This document shows, piece by piece, positions 6,680 through 12,182 of a stretch of DNA of 12,182 nucleotides. The stretch comes from Hyphomicrobiaceae bacterium. Lineage in GTDB: Bacteria; Pseudomonadota; Alphaproteobacteria; Rhizobiales; Hyphomicrobiaceae. The stretch's first letter is position 1, and each line of letters opens with the position of its first letter. The notes below the pieces were generated by a model. The model did no database searches. It saw nothing but the letters and a program-made list of their open reading frames with translations, and was not told the origin of the DNA. A program made the translations under genes and the position numbers. The stretch is taken from positions 1 through 12,182 of the forward strand of contig JANYHP010000431.1 of assembly GCA_025359005.1 (NCBI GenBank). The letters are read 5' to 3'.

Positions 6680-8227
6680 TCAACCTTTTTTGAGCTGCAC
6701 TGCCACGAAGCGGGTCTGATCGCCGCTCCGAACCCGAAGCAGAAGCGCACGACGCCCAAGTTTGCTCGCCTCGGCGAGCCCCTTGGCGACGTCCTCGGCG
6801 GTCCCGACCGGCTGGCTGGAGACTTCGATGATGACGTCGCCGGCACGCAGCCCCTTGAGCGCTGCGTCGGAGCTGTTATCGACCTCGACGATGGCGACAC
6901 CATCACGCCCGCCTTTGCCGGCACTGAGCTTGAGGCCGATGACGTCGAGGTCCGTCGTTATTGCAGGCTTTGGCGTGACGTCGGCCTTGGCCGGTGTCGA
7001 TACCGGGCCATTGGCATCCTTGAAGTCACCGAGCTTGACGGCAATCTTCTCTTCCTTGCCACCGCGCAGGACGACAACGTCAGCCGTCACGTTCGGCGCG
7101 AGGGCGGCGACGCGGCGGGCAAGATCGCGGCTGTCGGCGACCTTGTCGCCATTGACAGTGAGGATCGTGTCGCCATTTTTGAGGCCAGCACGGGCGGCGG
7201 GGCCATCGGCCGTCACTTCGTTGATAAGGGCGCCGCGCGTTTCGCCAAGTCCTAGGCTGGCGGCGGTGTCTTCGTCGACATTCTGGATCTTGACGCCCAA
7301 CCAGCCGCGACTGACCGAGCCGGACGTGCGAAGCTGGTTGACGACCTCGTTGACCGTTTTGGCAGGCACCGCAAAGGCGATCCCGACGCTGCCGCCCGAC
7401 GGGCTATAGATGGCGGTATTGACCCCGATGACCTCGCCGTCGAGGTTGAAGGTCGGTCCGCCCGAGTTGCCCCGGTTCACGGCCGCGTCAATTTGCAGGT
7501 AGTCGTAAGGGCCAGAGCCAACATCACGAGCCAGGGCCGAGACGATGCCGGCGGTGACCGTGCCGCCGAACCCGAACGGATTGCCGACCGCGATCACCCA
7601 GTCGCCGACGCGGGGATCTTTCGGCGCCAGTTTGACGAATGGGAACTTGCGGCTGGGCGCCTTGATCTTGAGGAGGGCGATGTCGGTGCGCTGGTCGGTG
7701 CCGACGAGTTCGGCGTCGACCTTGGCGGTCTGGTCATCGAAGCTCAGCTGGATCTTAGTTGCGTTCTCGATCACGTGGTTATTGGTCACCACGTAGCCGT
7801 CTTCGGAAATCACGAAGCCCGAGCCCTGTGCGAGCGACGGAGGATTGGCGCCGCCTCCGCCCTGCCCACGCGGCAGGTTCTTGAAGAACTCGTTGAGCGG
7901 ATGATCCTCAGGCAGGCCGGGAATGCCGCTGAACGGCTGGTCAGGCGCCCGACCACGCGGCCCGCCCTTCGGGCTGGCTTGCGGCGCCTGGGCGACCTTG
8001 GGTCCGCCACCGACAACGTGGATGCTGACAACGGAACCCTTCACGCGCTCGACGATATCGGCGAACGTCAGCGGGGCGCGCCCGATGGCGCCGTTTGGGG
8101 CAAGCTGGGCATGGGCCGGCGGCGGCGTGGCCAGCCCGGAAAACGCCATCGTCGTGGCGACGGCCATAGCGGCAACAGCCGGGCGAAGGCTGAGTGCGCG
8201 GCGCGACGGGGACAGTGATCTGGACAT
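6680..8227 (-). CDS. degP: DegP/HtrA-type (Do-family) periplasmic serine protease
   Basis: A 515-residue periplasmic protease and chaperone that removes misfolded envelope proteins. It has a signal peptide (1-40, hydrophobic stretch at about 16-33, likely cleavage after AHA40). The trypsin-like domain carries H151 (TNNHV), D182 (RTDIALLK) and S255 (GNSGGP). PDZ1 is at about 305-400 and PDZ2 at about 425-512. A Gly/Pro-rich insert at about 74-130 lies in the LA-loop region, as in other Do proteases. The frame is open upstream to 8404, but ATG at 8227 is preceded by AGGAG at 6 nt and begins a proper signal peptide; the extra 59 codons do not look secretory. It stands upstream of a two-component pair on the same strand. 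The family is certain, while the choice among DegP, DegQ and MucD-like names is by convention. Confidence 0.94.
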   Translation of the reverse strand: MSRSLSPSRRALSLRPAVAAMAVATTMAFSGLATPPPAHAQLAPNGAIGRAPLTFADIVERVKGSVVSIHVVGGGPKVAQAPQASPKGGPRGRAPDQPFSGIPGLPEDHPLNEFFKNLPRGQGGGGANPPSLAQGSGFVISEDGYVVTNNHVIENATKIQLSFDDQTAKVDAELVGTDQRTDIALLKIKAPSRKFPFVKLAPKDPRVGDWVIAVGNPFGFGGTVTAGIVSALARDVGSGPYDYLQIDAAVNRGNSGGPTFNLDGEVIGVNTAIYSPSGGSVGIAFAVPAKTVNEVVNQLRTSGSVSRGWLGVKIQNVDEDTAASLGLGETRGALINEVTADGPAARAGLKNGDTILTVNGDKVADSRDLARRVAALAPNVTADVVVLRGGKEEKIAVKLGDFKDANGPVSTPAKADVTPKPAITTDLDVIGLKLSAGKGGRDGVAIVEVDNSSDAALKGLRAGDVIIEVSSQPVGTAEDVAKGLAEASKLGRRALLLRVRSGDQTRFVAVQLKKG

Positions 8228-8428
8228 CGAGGGCTCCTGTGGGACTGGACAACGGTCGGCGGCAGACGAAAAGGGCTGGACGCGGGGCGCATGTTTCAGA
8301 GACAAGCTGCAAGCCGGCCGATCGGTGCTGATAGAGTATCGGTTAAGCGATGCTGCCTTACGGCGGCCTTTCGGCGGCATTAAAAGTTTGTAATAGTTCA
8401 ACATCGTTTAAAGATTCGAGGATCATGC
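8228..8428. promoter_or_regulatory. Divergent control region between degP and the trypsin-like protease gene
   Basis: About 200 bp separate the two opposite ATGs, so both promoters must lie here. An AT-rich pocket at about 8379-8413 and the tandem repeat at 8356-8377 are the visible landmarks. I could not fit a convincing sigma-70 or heat-shock promoter on either strand. Confidence 0.5.
8356..8377 (-). repeat. Tandem 11-bp direct repeat, candidate response-regulator operator
   Basis: Read on the minus strand, CCGCCGAAAGG is followed directly by CCGCCGTAAGG: two 11-bp units with one mismatch. This places the half-sites GAAAGG and GTAAGG exactly one helical turn apart. OmpR-family regulators bind as head-to-tail dimers to direct half-sites 10-11 bp apart, and enteric CpxR uses GTAAA repeats, including upstream of degP. 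The repeat lies about 130 bp from the degP ATG and about 50 bp from the divergent protease ATG. The repeat is plain in the sequence; its role as operator is inference. Confidence 0.45.
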
Positions 8429-9586
8429 ATGCGACGGCTGTGGCCACGGTCAGGGCTGGCGCGGGGTGCCATAGAAGCAGGGCTTGCGGCGACGATCGCT
8501 CTTGCTTTTTCGGCGGAGCGATCCATGGCGCAACGCGCGCCCGGTACCGAGGCGCGCTGGCAACCGGTCGCTGTTTTTGGCAGCGATGATCGCGTGCCGC
8601 TGCCACCGCGCCTGATGCCGCTCAGAGAGAAAATCGGTGTTCTGTTCAACATCAGGCAGCGCTCGATATGTTCGGCCTTCTGCGTCGACGCCGCGACGAT
8701 CGGCACAGCCGCCCACTGCCTGTTCAAAACGGCTGGGGAGAGGCCGCCACGGCTCGCCGATTTCTGGTTCGCACGCAACTATGACGCGGTGCACGACTAT
8801 GCGCGCATCGCCGGCTACGACAAAGGTTCGGCGGCGCAGAACATAATCGCTGGCGGCGCGGCGCTGTCGACAACCCCGCCGATCGATGCCACCAAGGACT
8901 GGGCGTTCGTGCGACTATCACGGCCGGTTTGCAGCAAAGGCGGACTGGAGGTCGAGGTTGTGCCGGTCGAACAGATCATGCGAGAGGCAAAAGCAGGCCA
9001 CGTCTTCCAGATCTCGTATCACAAGGATTTCAAGCAGTGGCAGCCGGCATTTTCAAAGCCGTGCCGCGTGGACCATAGCTTTGGCGGCATTGCGTGGCGG
9101 GCAATGGCGGCCGATTTCAACGCACCCGAGCATTTGCTGCTGCACGACTGTGACACAGGCGGCGCTTCATCGGGTTCACCGCTTTTTCTGGACACGCCGC
9201 AAGGTCCGAAAATCATCGGCATCAATGTCGGCACGTACGTGCAAACGAAAGCCCTGATCCCGAACCAGAGCACTGACAAGGGCGGTGGGGAGGCAATTGC
9301 CAACACGGGCGTCGCAAGCACGGCGTTTGCGGGGAGGCTCGACGCGTTCCGCGGCGCCTACATTCTGTCGGGCGTTGCAGTCCTCAAAGAGTTGCAGGAG
9401 CGCTTGCTGAAGGCCGGCTTCTACAGCGGCCCGATCGACGGCAACTACGGCCCCACACTCAAAGGCGCGATCGAAGGTTTCGAGATCGCACATAGTCTGG
9501 TGCCTACGGGCCTTGCGAGTGAGGCGGTGCTGGCGCAGTTGCGCGCGCGTGAGCCCTCGGGCGCAAGGAAGACATTGGCGCGATAG
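8429..9586 (+). CDS. Exported trypsin-like serine protease with C-terminal peptidoglycan-binding domain
   Basis: A 385-residue protein. The signal peptide has an Arg-rich start, a hydrophobic core at about 19-29, and likely cleavage after SMA34. The trypsin-fold domain has H96 (GTAAHC), D157 (KDWAF) and nucleophile S248 in GGASSGSP, a variant of the usual GDSGGP. C81 and C97 sit where the conserved disulfide around the catalytic His is found in trypsins. Residues about 318-372 (LQERLLKAGFYSGPIDGNYG and following) form a PG_binding_1 repeat, which should anchor the enzyme to the cell wall. GAGG lies 7 nt before the ATG at 429; another ATG at 8425 is out of frame. It is divergent from degP and may share its regulation. 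The natural substrate is unknown. The stop is followed by a region with no intact gene. Confidence 0.88.
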   Translation: MRRLWPRSGLARGAIEAGLAATIALAFSAERSMAQRAPGTEARWQPVAVFGSDDRVPLPPRLMPLREKIGVLFNIRQRSICSAFCVDAATIGTAAHCLFKTAGERPPRLADFWFARNYDAVHDYARIAGYDKGSAAQNIIAGGAALSTTPPIDATKDWAFVRLSRPVCSKGGLEVEVVPVEQIMREAKAGHVFQISYHKDFKQWQPAFSKPCRVDHSFGGIAWRAMAADFNAPEHLLLHDCDTGGASSGSPLFLDTPQGPKIIGINVGTYVQTKALIPNQSTDKGGGEAIANTGVASTAFAGRLDAFRGAYILSGVAVLKELQERLLKAGFYSGPIDGNYGPTLKGAIEGFEIAHSLVPTGLASEAVLAQLRAREPSGARKTLAR

Positions 9587-9599
9587 TGGACGACAAACC

Positions 9600-9662
9600 C
9601 GGCACGCATACGAACGGTCAAGACTATTAACCACTGGTATCGGTCTTTGATTGCGCGTGCCG
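9600..9662. repeat. Inverted repeat after the protease gene
   Basis: CGGCACGC (600-607) and GCGTGCCG (655-662) are perfectly complementary over 8 bp and enclose 47 nt. It begins 13 nt after the protease stop. It lacks a following T-run, so it is a weak terminator candidate; it might equally be a folded 3' untranslated region. Confidence 0.3.
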
Positions 9663-9736
9663 ACACTGCTAACCCCCAAGGGGGCTACCAAGTGATCGCG
9701 CGGAGCCGTAATCGTAAGCCGAGCCCCGCATTGTTC

Positions 9737-9850
9737 TGACGTGCGGCGCAAGGCGTTTACAATTTCACCGAAATGGATCGCTCCGGTGCCGACAATCGCG
9801 CCCGCGCGCTGCTCACCCTGAAGGGCGGCACCTTCGAGGTCATCAAATGA
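9737..9850 (+). pseudogene. Remnant of the 3' end of an ABC-transporter substrate-binding protein gene
   Basis: A short open stretch after a TGA (9737-9739) encodes 36 residues ending in TGA (9848-9850), including GVYNFTEMDRSG and RALLTLKGGTFEVIK. This resembles the usual C terminus of branched-chain amino-acid (LivK-like, Peripla_BP_6) binding proteins, which end in a G-V-Y-x-F/M-T-P-x-D-H-x-G-x-D-x-R segment followed by a short beta-strand pair. No start codon with a ribosome site and no rest of the gene is visible upstream, so it would be the surviving tail of a deleted gene. The match is from memory of the family and is short; coding by chance cannot be excluded. Confidence 0.4.
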
Positions 9851-10282
9851 GCACTAAAAGACGCTCCCCCTTTCCTCTGCATTCTCCGCCGGTGGTGACG
9901 CGCCACTGGCGGACGTGCGGATCAGATGCGGCGTTAACCATCTGATATACCTGTATTTTACCGGAACATCCTTAATTGCGCGCAAGGCCACTGGCGAGCC
10001 CGCCAGCCGACTTTTTGTCTTTTGGGCGGTTGACCTACCCAAAAAGTATTTTCGCGCCCGCAGCACCCCTCCAGACGCATTTTCGAGGCCCTCGGAGCGG
10101 TTGTTCTCGCCCTCGATGCCAATTGCGCAGCGACCTCGTCCGGACACCGCAAAAAGCTGGCTGACGCCGCACCTGCATTACGGGACGCGTGAATTCGCCG
10201 GGCGCGGCCACAACAGTCGGCGCAGCGATTTGTGCGCGCCGACGCGCTCGATACATGCCATTGGCAACTGGCCAACGGAAAC
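9848..10282. other. Stretch without a recognisable gene, with several inverted repeats
   Basis: No convincing coding frame is seen on either strand: the open frames lack ribosome sites and known motifs. Inverted repeats are at 9886-9912 (CCGCCGGTGG / CCACTGGCGG, 7-nt loop, one G-T pair), 9921-9946 (ATCAGATG / CATCTGAT, 10-nt loop), 9991-10006 (CTGGCG / CGCCAG, followed by a T-rich tract) and 10020-10044 (TTTTGGG / CCCAAAA). TTGGC / GCCAA at about 10261-10275 forms a small hairpin just past the tRNA 3' end. The first two may be remains of a transcript end for the decayed transporter gene. Confidence 0.5.
9991..10018 (+). terminator. Weak intrinsic-terminator-like hairpin
   Basis: A 6-bp stem, CTGGCG / CGCCAG, with a 4-nt loop is followed within 5 nt by CTTTTTGT. 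The stem is short and the T-run is displaced, so this is a weak candidate for ending plus-strand transcription from the left. Confidence 0.25.
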
Positions 10283-10327
10283 TGGTGCCGGTTGAGGGGA
10301 TTGAACCCCCGACCTTCGGTTTACAAA
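10283..10327 (-). other. attR-like site: 3' fragment of tRNA-Thr(UGU)
   Basis: On the minus strand this reads as the last 45 nt of a tRNA: anticodon loop TTTGTAA (UGU anticodon, Thr), stem strand ACCGA, variable loop AGGTC, T stem GGGGG / CCCTC around TTCAATC, acceptor strand AACCGGC, discriminator A and an encoded CCA. The 5' half is missing. Upstream of the loop the sequence gives TCTGA, which cannot pair with ACCGA, and there is no D-arm or GCCGGTT acceptor strand. This is what remains when an element integrates into the 3' part of a tRNA gene; a second copy, completing a working tRNA-Thr, should lie at the far end of the element. The integrase gene 250 bp away supports this. The exact crossover length cannot be fixed without the other end. 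Confidence 0.85.
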
Positions 10328-10386
10328 TCAGAATTAGGCGATTACTCCGGAGACGTTGTAATTTCTCGTGAGACGAATATTATCAT

Positions 10387-10392
10387 TATAAT
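10387..10392 (+). promoter_or_regulatory. Candidate -10 box upstream of the integrase
   Basis: A perfect TATAAT lies in the AT-rich section next to the attachment site. The best -35 at normal spacing (around 364-369, TTCTCG) is poor, so this is tentative. It would give an untranslated leader of about 180 nt before the integrase. Confidence 0.2.
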
Positions 10393-10457
10393 TTAGAGTA
10401 TTAACTGATGTTTTGTGTTTTTCTTGATTTCATGCGATCTCAGGCAGCATCACGATT

Positions 10458-10543
10458 TTAGGCCACCGTTAGGCCACGAGAGGCCAAAAATGAGTGAATG
10501 TCGCCCGACAAACCGTTGGTCGGTGTTCGTTTTTGGTGGCCTA
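10458..10543. repeat. Cluster of TAGGCCAC sites, possible arm-type integrase or Xis binding sites
   Basis: TTAGGCCAC occurs at 458-466 and again at 469-477, 11 bp apart; a shorter AGGCCA follows at 481-486; and an inverted copy, GTGGCCTA, lies at 536-543. Short repeated sites about one helical turn apart, near att and in front of int, are typical of arm-type sites for tyrosine integrases or of excisionase sites. The function is inferred from position and spacing. Confidence 0.45.
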
Positions 10544-10573
10544 CGGGCCTCGCCGACCTACAATGGATTTTAA
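10490..10573 (+). CDS. Possible 27-codon leader ORF in frame with the integrase
   Basis: ATG at 490 has GAGAGG 6 nt upstream and opens a 27-codon frame that ends at TAA (571-573), one codon before the integrase ATG and in the same frame. It has a better ribosome-binding site than the integrase itself. It could couple translation of int, or it could be a former N-terminal extension cut off by a nonsense change. The peptide (starts MSECRPTNRW) is not recognised. Confidence 0.25.
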   Translation: MSECRPTNRWSVFVFGGLRASPTYNGF

Positions 10574-10576
10574 GCC

Positions 10577-11875
10577 ATGCCACGCAGCTCAAGTCGCATC
10601 GTCAGCAATGCGCAAGAAGCTACAACAGCCAAGGCGGTCGATGGCCGGCGGACGGCGTTCACCGTCAAGGGCTGTCCAGGCCTCGTGCTTGAAGTCCTGC
10701 CTCAGAGTGAGGCGGGCAAAGACCCAGCCAGTTGGCGCTTTATTTACCGCGTCGCGACGGCAAGGGGGCAGTCAAAACGCACCATGTTCATCGGCACGCG
10801 TCGCGATTTGTCGATAGCCGAGGCACGCGTCCAAGCTGACACCCTTCGCATTCGCGTGGCCAAGGGGGACGATCCTGCTGTTGCCGCAGCGGACACGGTT
10901 GAGACGATGACCCTGCGTGAACTGTTCGAACGCCGGCATAAGCTGGACGGAAAGCCTAGTGCCGCAACAATGACGGAGTATCGACGGCTAGTGTTTTCCA
11001 ATGCGACGAAACTTCTGGACCTGCCTGTTGATGCCATCACTGACGTTCACGTGGCTCGCATCCTCGACACAGCGGCAGAACGCTCACCGCATCAGGCCGA
11101 CAGAACGCGGGACGCCTTGCGCAGCACTTTCCGCTGGGGCATTGGGCGTAAACTCGTGAAAGCCAATCCGGCCACGGGGCACGACAAACGCGCCATCGAA
11201 ATTCCACGCGCCCGCCGTTACACGGATGCAGAGGTCGGGCTTATCGTTGCGGCAATTGGCGAACTGCCGAAACCGATGTCGACGATCTTGATGTTGCTGC
11301 TGCTGACAGGCCAGCGACTGTCGATGGTGGCTGGAGCACAAGTTTCCGAACTTGACCTCGCCCAAGCACTTTGGACGATTGCTGGCGACACGTCCAAGGG
11401 CGGTCGGCGCATCAAGGGGCGCATGAAAAAAGGCCTTGAGCAGACTGTGCCACTTTCTCAGCACGCCCAGCAATTATTCACGCAAGCGCTTGAGGGCGCG
11501 CGAGATGGCTTTGTCTTTCCGGCCGACGTCAGCCGAGTGCCGCACCATCGCGAGGGGCCGAGAACACCGAGCATCAACTCGCAGAGTGTAACGCGCGCGA
11601 TGGCCCGGCTGTTGGTGCGATTGACCATCGACGACGGCAATACCCATGATTTCCGGCGCACGATCGCTGCCTGGTTGTCGGAGCGAGAAGTCCGGCCCGA
11701 CGTAATCGACGCGATCCTGGCGCACAAGCCGAAAGACGTGGGTAGCATCCACTATCAAAAGCGCGCGCCGCTCACTCTGATCCGCACCGCGCTCCAACTC
11801 TGGGCTGACCACATCACGAACTTACAGAAGCGTTCAATGCAGTCGCTGCAATCACATCAGGCCAATGCCTCTTGA
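10577..11875 (+). CDS. int: Tyrosine-recombinase integrase (P4-like)
   Basis: A 432-residue site-specific recombinase that would catalyse integration and excision at the tRNA-Thr site. The N-terminal region (about 25-100) is like the DUF4102 arm-DNA-binding domain, with the W-R-F-x-Y-R and G-x-x-x-x-L-S-I-A-E-A-R pattern. A core-binding region follows (about 110-205), then the catalytic domain with R247 (TGQRLSM), a Lys-bearing beta-turn near 274-285, H357-x-x-R360 (HDFRR), H383 (LAHKP) and nucleophile Y393 (SIHYQK). All catalytic residues are present. An in-frame TAA two codons before ATG 577 fixes the start there or later; no strong ribosome site is seen, so it may depend on coupling to the upstream short frame. 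It is convergent with the Fic-type gene, 28 bp apart. Confidence 0.95.
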   Translation: MPRSSSRIVSNAQEATTAKAVDGRRTAFTVKGCPGLVLEVLPQSEAGKDPASWRFIYRVATARGQSKRTMFIGTRRDLSIAEARVQADTLRIRVAKGDDPAVAAADTVETMTLRELFERRHKLDGKPSAATMTEYRRLVFSNATKLLDLPVDAITDVHVARILDTAAERSPHQADRTRDALRSTFRWGIGRKLVKANPATGHDKRAIEIPRARRYTDAEVGLIVAAIGELPKPMSTILMLLLLTGQRLSMVAGAQVSELDLAQALWTIAGDTSKGGRRIKGRMKKGLEQTVPLSQHAQQLFTQALEGARDGFVFPADVSRVPHHREGPRTPSINSQSVTRAMARLLVRLTIDDGNTHDFRRTIAAWLSEREVRPDVIDAILAHKPKDVGSIHYQKRAPLTLIRTALQLWADHITNLQKRSMQSLQSHQANAS

Positions 11876-11903
11876 CCTGCGACCCTGGCGCGCTCGCATG
11901 GCA

Positions 11904-12182
11904 TCACTTTAACGCGTCCGAAAACGTTGCTTCGATCCGCGTCACCTCGTCCCGTGTCAACATGGCGAACTCGTTCGTGCGGGCGCGCTGCGAGAGGCGG
12001 CCGGCGTTCTGGCTGAGGAAGCGGAACAGCAAGTCAATCGTACGTTCCGGCATGTCGACGATTTCGCCGACGGCGGTTCGGAATGCGTCGTAGCGGCGGA
12101 GGTAGTCGGCTTCCGCCGGGATGTCTTGCTCGACAGTCTGTTGCACACAGGCGAACAGGAACTCGGCCTGCGCCGTCGCATC
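11904..12182 (-). CDS. Fic-family protein, C-terminal part (truncated by window end)
   Basis: The minus-strand frame is open from the window edge to TGA at 906-904, giving the last 92 residues. The segment ADYLRRYDAF, then VDMPERTIDLLFRFLSQNAG, RLSQRAR, and EFAMLTRDEVTRIE matches the helical C-terminal region of Fic proteins, which usually AMPylate or otherwise modify target proteins. The catalytic HPFxxGNGR motif would lie upstream, outside the window, so activity and any inhibitory helix cannot be judged. It is the first cargo gene of the element after int; Fic genes on islands often belong to toxin-antitoxin or effector sets, but nothing here shows which. A GTG at 12146 is not the start, because similarity to Fic continues beyond it. 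Confidence 0.8.
   Translation of the reverse strand, partial: DATAQAEFLFACVQQTVEQDIPAEADYLRRYDAFRTAVGEIVDMPERTIDLLFRFLSQNAGRLSQRARTNEFAMLTRDEVTRIEATFSDALK

Larger units (their letters stand above)
10283..12182. mobile_element. Left end of an integrative element or genomic island in tRNA-Thr (continues beyond the window)
   Basis: The element starts at the tRNA-Thr fragment, passes through about 250 bp that includes an AT-rich section (about 10360-10440) and clustered TAGGCCAC sites, and holds a complete tyrosine integrase and part of a Fic-family gene. The change from the GC-rich chromosome is sharp at the anticodon-loop boundary (10327/10328). Size, remaining cargo and any mobility genes lie outside the window, so whether it is a prophage, an integrative conjugative element or a plain island cannot be said. 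Confidence 0.8.

Noticed and set aside
7493..8218. Plus-strand open frame inside degP
   Set aside because: Antisense shadow of the protease gene; low-complexity composition.
8228..8404. N-terminal extension of degP to an ATG at 8404
   Set aside because: The extra 59 codons do not look like a signal peptide, whereas ATG 8227 has AGGAG at good spacing and a proper signal peptide.
9854..10147. Minus-strand frame of 97 codons in the gene-poor stretch
   Set aside because: No ribosome site, no recognisable motif and poor codon pattern.
10189..10371. Plus-strand frame containing VEGIEPPTFGLQ
   Set aside because: This peptide is the familiar false translation of the complement of a tRNA 3' end; the DNA is the tRNA-Thr fragment.
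10283..10371. Complete tRNA gene
   Set aside because: No 5' acceptor strand, D-arm or matching anticodon stem is present; only the 3' part is left.
1..12182. CRISPR array, rRNA or insertion-sequence ends
   Set aside because: No regularly spaced repeats with unique spacers, no rRNA sequence and no transposase or terminal inverted repeats were seen.

Overview
The window is GC-rich chromosomal DNA from an alphaproteobacterium, most likely of the order Hyphomicrobiales (Rhizobiales). The grounds are the protein families, their order (Do-family protease, OmpR-type two-component pair, glnE) and the codon use. No species can be named from the sequence alone.

Layout. Positions 1-8227 hold six genes, all on the minus strand. 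In transcription order they are: a periplasmic DegP/HtrA-type protease (8227-6680), an OmpR-family response regulator (6526-5846), a HAMP sensor histidine kinase overlapping it by 8 nt (5853-4423), glnE, the glutamine synthetase adenylyltransferase/adenylyl-removing enzyme (4405-1469), an exported EF-hand protein (1376-414), and an ECF sigma factor cut off by the window start. A divergent control region of about 200 bp (8228-8428) separates degP from a plus-strand gene (8429-9586) for an exported trypsin-like protease with a C-terminal peptidoglycan-binding domain. A stretch without an intact gene follows (9587-10282). It carries the apparent last codons of a decayed ABC-transporter substrate-binding protein gene and several inverted repeats.

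At 10283-10327 lies only the 3' part of a minus-strand tRNA-Thr(UGU), from the anticodon loop to CCA. Its 5' half is replaced by unrelated, AT-rich DNA that leads into a complete tyrosine-recombinase integrase gene (10577-11875). This is the expected end (attR-like) of an element integrated into the 3' end of a tRNA gene. The element extends rightwards out of the window. Its first visible cargo is the C-terminal part of a Fic-family protein on the minus strand (>12182-11904).

How the genes may work together. The left block joins envelope stress and protein quality control (DegP, two-component system) with nitrogen control (GlnE), then a Ca-binding periplasmic protein beside an ECF sigma factor. 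An 11-bp tandem direct repeat in the degP control region resembles the site geometry of OmpR/CpxR-type regulators, so the neighbouring response regulator may control degP and/or the divergent protease. That link is inference. No clearly new multi-gene system is visible. The most interesting features are the tRNA-Thr integration junction with its cluster of TAGGCCAC sites, the tandem operator-like repeat, and the EF-hand/ECF pair.
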